Positions 58,627 through 64,000 of a stretch of DNA of 64,000 nt are shown piece by piece; the first letter of the stretch is position 1, and every line of letters starts with the position of its first letter. The translations under genes and the position numbers were made by a program. This DNA is from Bacillota bacterium (lineage in GTDB: Bacteria; Bacillota; Clostridia; Oscillospirales; Ruminococcaceae), in NCBI GenBank assembly GCA_023433405.1, contig JAEZCT010000067.1, positions 1 to 64,000 on the forward strand, given 5' to 3'. Below the pieces are notes generated by a model. The model was not told the origin of the DNA. It was given only the letters and a program-made list of their open reading frames with translations, and did not search any database.

Positions 58627-60732
58627 ATGTTGACACACATAATCAAGCGCGACCGAACCACGGTTCCCTTTCGGCGGGAAAAGATTGTCCTTGCCATCTT
58701 CAAGGCAGCCGCCGCCGTAGGCGGTGATGATTTCACTACAGCGGAACGCCTCACCGACGAGGTGCTCCGCATTGCGGAGGCAAGGTTCTCCGACGGGGTT
58801 GCAGAGGTTGAGGGCATACAGGATATGGTAGAGACGGTACTGATTAAGGCAGGTCACGCCAAAACCGCCAAGGCATACATCCTGTACCGGGAAAAGCGCC
58901 GCGCCGCGCGGGAATCCAACGCCCTTATCGGCGCGACCATCGCGATGTTTACCGAGTACCTGGGGGACCGCGATTGGCAGATTAACGAAAACGCAAACAC
59001 GCAAAAATCTATAAATGGGCTGAATAACTATGTGCGCGAGGCGTTTACCAAAAACTACTGGCTGCACGAGATTTATACCGAGGATATCCGCCACGCCCAC
59101 CTTTCGGGGGATATTCACCTGCACGACCTCGGTTTTTTCGGCCCCTATTGCGCGGGATGGGATTTAAAGCAGATTTTACTAAACGGGTTCGGCGGCGTAC
59201 CGGGTAAAATAGAATCGAAGCCCCCGCGCCATCTGCGCACCTTTCTTGGGCAGGTGGTAAACTCCACCTTTACCACGCAGGGCGAAAGCGCGGGCGCACA
59301 GGCATGGTCGTCCTTTGATACCTACTGCGCGCCGTTTGTGCGCAGCGATAAGCTGGATTACGCCGAGGTAAAGCAGGCCATGCAGGAGTTTATCTTTAAC
59401 CTGAATGTCCCCACCCGCGTGGGCTTTCAATGCCCTTTTTCCAACCTCACCTTTGACCTTGTAGTGCCCCGCACGCTGCGTGACGAGTGCGTGATTGTGG
59501 GAGGCAAGGCGCAAAAGGAAACCTACGGGGATTTTCAGGAGGAAATGAACCTGATTAACACCGCGTTTTGCGATGTAATGATGGAGGGCGACCTCAAGGG
59601 GCGGGTGTTCACCTTTCCCATTCCCACCATCAACGTCACCAAGGACTTTGACTGGGAAAGCCCGGTCACCGACCGGTTTATGGCCATTGCCTGCAAATAC
59701 GGCATCCCGTATTTTTCAAACTACATAAATTCCGACCTCTCGCCGGAGGATGCGCTGTCCATGTGCTGCCGCCTGCGGCTGGATACCACCGAGCTGCGCA
59801 AGCGGGGCGGGGGATTGTTCGGGTCTAATCCCCTCACCGGCTCGGTGGGGGTGGTGACGATAAACCTGCCAAGGCTTGCATACCTCTCGAAAACCGAGCC
59901 GGAGTTCTGCGCGCGGCTGTGGCAGCAAATGAACACGGCGCGCAACAGCCTGGAGATTAAGCGCAAGGTGATAGAGGCTGAGACCGAGCGGGGGCTGTAC
60001 CCCTATTCCGCTAACTATTTAAAGGATGTAAAGGCGCGCACCGGCAGCTATTGGAACAACCACTTTAATACCATCGGGCTGATTGGCATGAACGAGGCGT
60101 GCCAGAACCTTTTAGGCGAGCGCTACGACCTGACAACCCCCGAGGGACAGGCGTTTGCGGTGCGAACGCTTGAGTATATGCGAAGTGTCATTAAGGACAT
60201 TCAGGACGAAACGGGCCATTACTATAACCTCGAGGCCACCCCGGCGGAGGGGACAAGCTACCGCCTTGCCAGTATGGATAAGGAACGCTTCGGCGATATT
60301 TTATGCGCCGGGCGGGATATCCCCTACTACACCAACTCCTCCCAGCTGCCCGTTGGCTATACCGACGATATCTTTGAGACGCTAAAGCTTCAGGACACCC
60401 TGCAAACCCTGTACACCGGCGGCACCGTTTTGCACCTGTATTTGGGTGAGGAGATTAAGGACACGGCCTCCGCAAAAAGCCTTTTGCGCAAGGCGTTTAC
60501 CCGCTTCAAGCTGCCCTACCTCTCCATTACCCCCACCTTCTCGGTTTGCCCCAATCACGGGTATATGTCCGGGGAGCATTTCATATGTCCCCAGTGCGGA
60601 GAGGATGCAGAGGTATGGACGCGGGTGGTGGGCTACCTGCGTCCGGTGCAGAATTTTAACAAGGGTAAGGTGGAGGAGTACGCGCGGCGAAAACCGTATT
60701 CCCTGCCGGAACAGGAGCTTGCCACATTATGA
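58627..60732 (+). CDS. nrdD: Anaerobic ribonucleoside-triphosphate reductase NrdD
   Basis: A class III, glycyl-radical ribonucleotide reductase that works only without oxygen. The 701 residues begin with an ATP-cone (KRDRTTVPFRREKIVLAIFKAA), followed by the ten-stranded barrel (HLSGDIHLHDLGFFGPYCAGWDL; NVPTRVGFQCPFSNLT). Then come the zinc-binding CPNHGYMSGEHFICPQCG and the glycyl radical loop RVVGYLRP (Gly669). The start is the ATG giving MLTHIIKRD; GGAAAGG lies 13 bases upstream. The stop overlaps the start of the activase gene. Confidence 0.96.
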   Translation: MLTHIIKRDRTTVPFRREKIVLAIFKAAAAVGGDDFTTAERLTDEVLRIAEARFSDGVAEVEGIQDMVETVLIKAGHAKTAKAYILYREKRRAARESNALIGATIAMFTEYLGDRDWQINENANTQKSINGLNNYVREAFTKNYWLHEIYTEDIRHAHLSGDIHLHDLGFFGPYCAGWDLKQILLNGFGGVPGKIESKPPRHLRTFLGQVVNSTFTTQGESAGAQAWSSFDTYCAPFVRSDKLDYAEVKQAMQEFIFNLNVPTRVGFQCPFSNLTFDLVVPRTLRDECVIVGGKAQKETYGDFQEEMNLINTAFCDVMMEGDLKGRVFTFPIPTINVTKDFDWESPVTDRFMAIACKYGIPYFSNYINSDLSPEDALSMCCRLRLDTTELRKRGGGLFGSNPLTGSVGVVTINLPRLAYLSKTEPEFCARLWQQMNTARNSLEIKRKVIEAETERGLYPYSANYLKDVKARTGSYWNNHFNTIGLIGMNEACQNLLGERYDLTTPEGQAFAVRTLEYMRSVIKDIQDETGHYYNLEATPAEGTSYRLASMDKERFGDILCAGRDIPYYTNSSQLPVGYTDDIFETLKLQDTLQTLYTGGTVLHLYLGEEIKDTASAKSLLRKAFTRFKLPYLSITPTFSVCPNHGYMSGEHFICPQCGEDAEVWTRVVGYLRPVQNFNKGKVEEYARRKPYSLPEQELATL

Positions 60733-61415
60733 GATTTGCGGGGCTGCTTAAAAGTACGCTTGTGGATTATCCCGGCATGGTAGCCTGCGTGCTGTTTGCC
60801 GCGGGCTGCAACATGGATTGCTTTTACTGCCACAACCGCCCTTTGGCCGAAAACCGCCTGCCCGCCCTCACCCAGCGGGAGGTGCGCGGCTTTCTGGCTT
60901 CCCGGGCGGGAATGCTCGATGGCGTGGTGATATCCGGCGGTGAGCCGACGGTGTGTCTTGGGCTGGTTTATGAGCTGAAATGGCTCAAATCCCTGGGCTA
61001 TAAGGTCAAGCTCGATACCAACGGGGCAAACCCCCGGGTGGTGGAGCGGATTCTGGAAAAAGGGCTGTGCGATTACTTCGCGGTGGATTACAAGGCCCCC
61101 GCCGCCCGCTACGCGGAGGTTTGCGGCAGAGGTGCCGACGCGCAGCGGGTGCTGGAGACAATACGCCTGTTAAGCGAAAGCGGCGCGGTGTTTGAGGTGC
61201 GCACCACGGTTATCCCTCAGCTTTCGGCGGACGATTTGCTGCAAATGGCAAGGGAGCTGCCCCCCGTGCCCCGGTATTCCCTCAACCGTTACCGCCTGCC
61301 CCTTGCTTACCCCGCCGCCGAGCGGGAGCGGGTGCTCGCCCCCGCTTTGACACAGTGGGAGCTTGAGCGCCTTGCGGGAGAGCTGCGCACGGTCCAGCCA
61401 AACTGCGTGGGGTAG
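60729..61415 (+). CDS. nrdG: Anaerobic ribonucleotide reductase activating protein
   Basis: A radical SAM activase that installs the glycyl radical in NrdD. The 228 residues show LKSTLVDYPGMVACVLFAAGCNMDCFYCHNRPL with the CxxxCxxC cluster motif, ISGGEPTVCLGL, and KLDTNGANPRVVERIL. It is of the longer, pyruvate-formate-lyase-activase-like type rather than the ~155-residue enteric form. Its ATG overlaps the nrdD stop (ATGA), so translation is coupled. Confidence 0.94.
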   Translation: MRFAGLLKSTLVDYPGMVACVLFAAGCNMDCFYCHNRPLAENRLPALTQREVRGFLASRAGMLDGVVISGGEPTVCLGLVYELKWLKSLGYKVKLDTNGANPRVVERILEKGLCDYFAVDYKAPAARYAEVCGRGADAQRVLETIRLLSESGAVFEVRTTVIPQLSADDLLQMARELPPVPRYSLNRYRLPLAYPAAERERVLAPALTQWELERLAGELRTVQPNCVG

Positions 61416-61457
61416 GCTCATGTTGAATAATGCCTTGTAACGGCGGTAATATAGATT

Positions 61458-61558
61458 ATACTAATATCCGATTTAAAAGAGTATAAAAATCAAGTGAAAA
61501 GCTTTAATTTATGGGTTTTCACGCGGATTTTTATCGACTCTTTTTGAGGGATTAGTAT
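61458..61558. repeat. ATACTA palindromic element M7
   Basis: A 101-bp element nearly identical to the reverse complement of M2: left end ATACTAATATCCGATTTAAA, right end inverted ATACTAATCCCTCAAAAAGA. It lies 3' of nrdG. Confidence 0.82.
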
Positions 61559-61625
61559 TACAACGCACCGAATGCATGATAGTGTGGCTATGAAAGCAAA
61601 TCCAAGGAAAACGCCCCGCTCACGA

Positions 61626-61728
61626 ATACTATTTTCCGATGAAAGTATTGATAAAAAATCTTCGTCAAAACCCATATATCAAAGTTTTTGACTTAATTTT
61701 TTATTTACTTTTAATCGGATAATAGTAT
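61626..61728. repeat. ATACTA palindromic element M8
   Basis: A 103-bp element of the same type as M1 (both ends TCCGATxAAAG), only 67 bp from M7. CGCCCCGCTCAC (61611-61622) and GTGAGCGGGGCG (61734-61745) form a perfect 12-bp inverted repeat around it, so M8 seems to have inserted in the loop of an older terminator stem. Confidence 0.8.
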
Positions 61729-61745
61729 AACAGGTGAGCGGGGCG

Positions 61746-62254
61746 TTTTTGGGGTAACGAATCGCGGCGTCAGCCGGACGATTCTATGCACAGCAAAAAT
61801 GCGGCCATAAAACGGGTAAGGTAGGGGGGATTTGCGTAAACGTTTACTGCTTAAAAAGAAAACGAAAAGTGAAATGATTGCTAAAATATTTACAAGGATG
61901 AAAAGAAGACAGTTAGTTTAGCAAAAGCTGCGGCGTATGCAACAATTTAAGGGTAGTGTTTGCGGAAAAAAGCGATGATGTTGGCGGCTCCCGTTTCGTG
62001 GTGAAGTGTTTGGCAGAAAAAGCAGAAGTGTGACATGTGGGTGTCATGTTAAACGGGTGCGGTGCAGTTCTTATGGCCCAAGCTGTGCGCTGAATGACCG
62101 AAAGCCAGAGGGGATATCCAAGTGAAGACCGCATAGAAGCAACAACCATAACTGTATCAGCTCCGGCACGGCTCAAACAGGTGAGAAAATAAAAGGGGAA
62201 AAGAGAATGTGGTAATACAAATTGCAAATAAACGGTTGAAAACCACGTTTTGTA
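61746..62254. other. Intergenic region between nrdG repeats and the IlvD/Edd gene
   Basis: About 500 bases with no convincing gene. GTAAACGTTTAC (61836-61847) is a perfect palindrome with a central CG, of the type bound by LacI-family regulators, but no promoter-gene pair follows it. A 104-codon minus-strand frame at 61913-62227 has an unremarkable sequence and no ribosome site, and was not accepted. Confidence 0.5.
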
Positions 62255-63979
62255 TTATTCCATATAGCCGCCCTTCATGGGGGAAACCGCATGCTGTGAG
62301 TACAGGCGCAAAACGCCCTTTTGGTAGCGGTTGCGGCGGGGCTGCCACGCGGCGGCGCGGCGAGCCAGAATGTCCTCCATCTCCTTGGGGGTGCGGGGCT
62401 CACCTTTTACGCCCACAATGGAGAGGGTGCGGGTGTCAATATCCAGCAGAATCAGGTCCTCCTCCTCCACAAGGGCAATGGGACCTCCCTCCGCCGCTTC
62501 TGGGGAAACGTGACCGATAACCGGCCCGCGGGATGCGCCGGAAAAGCGCCCGTCGGTAATCAGTGCGACCGAGGCGGCAAGCTCGGGGTCGGAGCAGATG
62601 GCCTCGCCGGTGTAAAACATCTCGGGCATACCGCTGCCCTTTGGTCCTTCGTAGCGGATAAATACCGCCTCGCCGGGCTGGATGCGCTTGTTTAGAATAG
62701 CCTCCAACGCGTCCTCCTCACAGTCAAAGGGGCGCGCCCGAAGGGTAACCCGAAACATATCCTTGGGTACGGCGGAATGCTTGACCACCGCCCCGTCGGG
62801 GGCAAGGTTGCCGTAAAGGATGCCAATGGTGCCGTCTTTGCCAATGGGGTTATCAAAGGTGCGAATAATATCGGTACGGTGAAAACCGGTTTTGGCAAGT
62901 AATTGGTCGCATTGCTCGTAATAGCCGCCGTGCTTTAAATCCTCCAGGTTTTCGCCCAGCGTCTTGCCCGTGACGGTTAAAGCGTCAAGGTGCAGCATCG
63001 ACTTTATCTCCTCCATCACCCGCGGCACACCGCCGGCGTAATAGAAGTATTGGGCGGGGAACCGTCCGGCAGGCCGGATATCCAAGAGATAATGGGCGCC
63101 CCGGTGCTTTTGGTCAAAGGTCTTGCCGTCTATCTCAATGCCAAATTCATGGGCGATGGCGGGGATATGCAGCAGCGCGTTGGTGGAGCCTGAAATGGCG
63201 GCGTGTACGATAATTGCGTTTTCAAACGCCTTTTTGGTCACAATATCGCTGGCTCGAATGCCGCTTCGAGCGAGCGCTACGGCCTGCTTGCCCGCCGCAT
63301 AGGCCGCGTTAGCAAGCTCGGCGCAGGTTGCGGGCAAAAGGGTGGAGCCGGGCAGCGCGAGACCCAGCGCCTCGCTTAACACCTGCATGGTGGATGCCGT
63401 ACCCATAAAAGAGCACGCCCCGCAGGAAGGGCAGGCGTGATGCTTATAATAGGTAAGCTGCTCTTTACTGATATCCCCCCGCTTTTGCATTGCGCTGTAC
63501 ATCCCAATCTGTTCCAGCGTCAGCATATCCGGGCCCGCCTCCATGACGCCGCCTGTGACCACAATCGCGGGGATGTTCAGTCTGCCGATGGCCATCAGGT
63601 TCGCGGGCAGCCCCTTATCGCAGCTTGCGATAAAAACCCCCGCGTCAAAGGGGGAGGCGCTGCCGTGAATCTCTATCAAATTGCATATCATCTCCCGGGA
63701 GGCGAGAGAAAAGTTTATACCGTCATGCCCTTGGGCAATTCCGTCGCAGATATCGGTGGCGAAATAGCGGGATGCCTTGCCGTGATGCTCCTCAATGCCC
63801 GCTCTCGCTTTTTCCACAAGCTCCAGCAGGTGGGCGCTGCCCGGGTGGCTGTCGCCAAAGGTGCTCTCGATGAGGATGCTGGGCTTTTCAAGATCCTCCG
63901 CCGTCCAACCCATGCCCATACGCAGGGGATCCATCTCCGGCGCGATGGCGCGAATTCTTTGGTTTATGAGCTCCGTCAT
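62255..63979 (-). CDS. IlvD/Edd-family dehydratase (second copy, substrate uncertain)
   Basis: 574 residues of the dihydroxy-acid/sugar-acid dehydratase family, clearly different from the operon IlvD. Visible: ESTFGDSHPGSAHLLEL, CDGIAQGHDGINFSLASREMI, FIASCDKGLPANLMAIGRL (cluster Cys), HHACPSCGACSFMGTAST (cluster Cys), DGRFSGASRGPVIGHVSPEAAEGGPIAL. The His/Cys pattern supports an Fe-S dehydratase. Such paralogues act on aldonic acids or other dihydroxy acids, and this one stands alone, away from the BCAA operon, so a sugar-acid role is possible. The gene's upstream region lies at the window edge. Confidence 0.85.
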   Translation of the reverse strand: MTELINQRIRAIAPEMDPLRMGMGWTAEDLEKPSILIESTFGDSHPGSAHLLELVEKARAGIEEHHGKASRYFATDICDGIAQGHDGINFSLASREMICNLIEIHGSASPFDAGVFIASCDKGLPANLMAIGRLNIPAIVVTGGVMEAGPDMLTLEQIGMYSAMQKRGDISKEQLTYYKHHACPSCGACSFMGTASTMQVLSEALGLALPGSTLLPATCAELANAAYAAGKQAVALARSGIRASDIVTKKAFENAIIVHAAISGSTNALLHIPAIAHEFGIEIDGKTFDQKHRGAHYLLDIRPAGRFPAQYFYYAGGVPRVMEEIKSMLHLDALTVTGKTLGENLEDLKHGGYYEQCDQLLAKTGFHRTDIIRTFDNPIGKDGTIGILYGNLAPDGAVVKHSAVPKDMFRVTLRARPFDCEEDALEAILNKRIQPGEAVFIRYEGPKGSGMPEMFYTGEAICSDPELAASVALITDGRFSGASRGPVIGHVSPEAAEGGPIALVEEEDLILLDIDTRTLSIVGVKGEPRTPKEMEDILARRAAAWQPRRNRYQKGVLRLYSQHAVSPMKGGYME

Positions 63980-64000
63980 AGCCTCGCTCCTCTGCGTTTG

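Noticed and set aside
61913..62227. A 104-codon minus-strand frame downstream of the IlvD/Edd gene.
   Set aside because: No ribosome site, no recognisable motif, and a composition expected of non-coding DNA.

Overview
The window looks like a chromosome segment of a motile, spore-forming, strictly anaerobic clostridium, probably of the Oscillospirales/Ruminococcaceae type (an inference from gene content and fairly high GC). Evidence includes a flagellin with a sigma-D-type promoter, spmA/spmB, ypeB, an AbrB-type regulator, a collagen-like exosporium protein, oxygen-sensitive NrdD/NrdG and a sensory-type [FeFe]-hydrogenase. No rRNA, tRNA, CRISPR array, prophage or transposase gene was found.

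Layout. 0-3 kb: dispersed repeat, flagellin, and a coiled-coil protein built from 33-bp repeats. 3-6 kb (+): aminotransferase, ruvC, ruvA, yjbQ. 6-10.8 kb (-): tmk, ruvB, a HAD phosphatase, prmA, rsmE. 11-17.4 kb (+): a GGDEF-EAL protein, a membrane GGDEF protein with a degenerate EAL-like end, and cheW. 17.5-29.8 kb (-): a branched-chain amino acid operon, ilvB-ilvN-ilvC-ilvD-leuA-cimA-leuC-leuD-leuB. It is preceded by a strong promoter, a 35-residue leader peptide dense in Ile/Val/Leu codons, and an intrinsic attenuator. CimA supplies the citramalate route, so LeuBCD can serve both leucine and isoleucine synthesis. 30-32.8 kb: MBL-fold hydrolase, radical SAM protein, divergent hxlR/flavodoxin pair. 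33-38.3 kb: a [2Fe-2S] thioredoxin-like protein, a HydS-like hydrogenase/PAS sensor and a SpoIIE-type phosphatase, with a Rex-like operator at the promoter, followed by an AT-rich acquired methyltransferase and a VOC protein. 38.9-43.5 kb: transporters. 43.7-56 kb: sporulation-flavoured genes, including a 1175-residue fusion of CinA, sortase B and SpoIID in one operon with nifS and thiI. 56-64 kb: a split chromate transporter, a prepilin, nrdD-nrdG with NrdR-like boxes, and a second IlvD/Edd dehydratase.

Non-coding DNA is rich in repeats. There are at least seven ~100-bp palindromic MITE-like elements ending in ATACTA/TAGTAT plus short derivatives, four copies of a ~350-bp repeat (two with the same nested 97-bp hairpin insertion), and a single ~160-bp element with AGAACCTGTTCT ends.

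The items most worth a second look are the CinA-SrtB-SpoIID fusion, the ribosome-mediated ilv attenuator, the Rex-like site over the sensory hydrogenase promoter, and the covarying nested hairpins in the 350-bp repeat. All function calls come from reading motifs; no database search was run.
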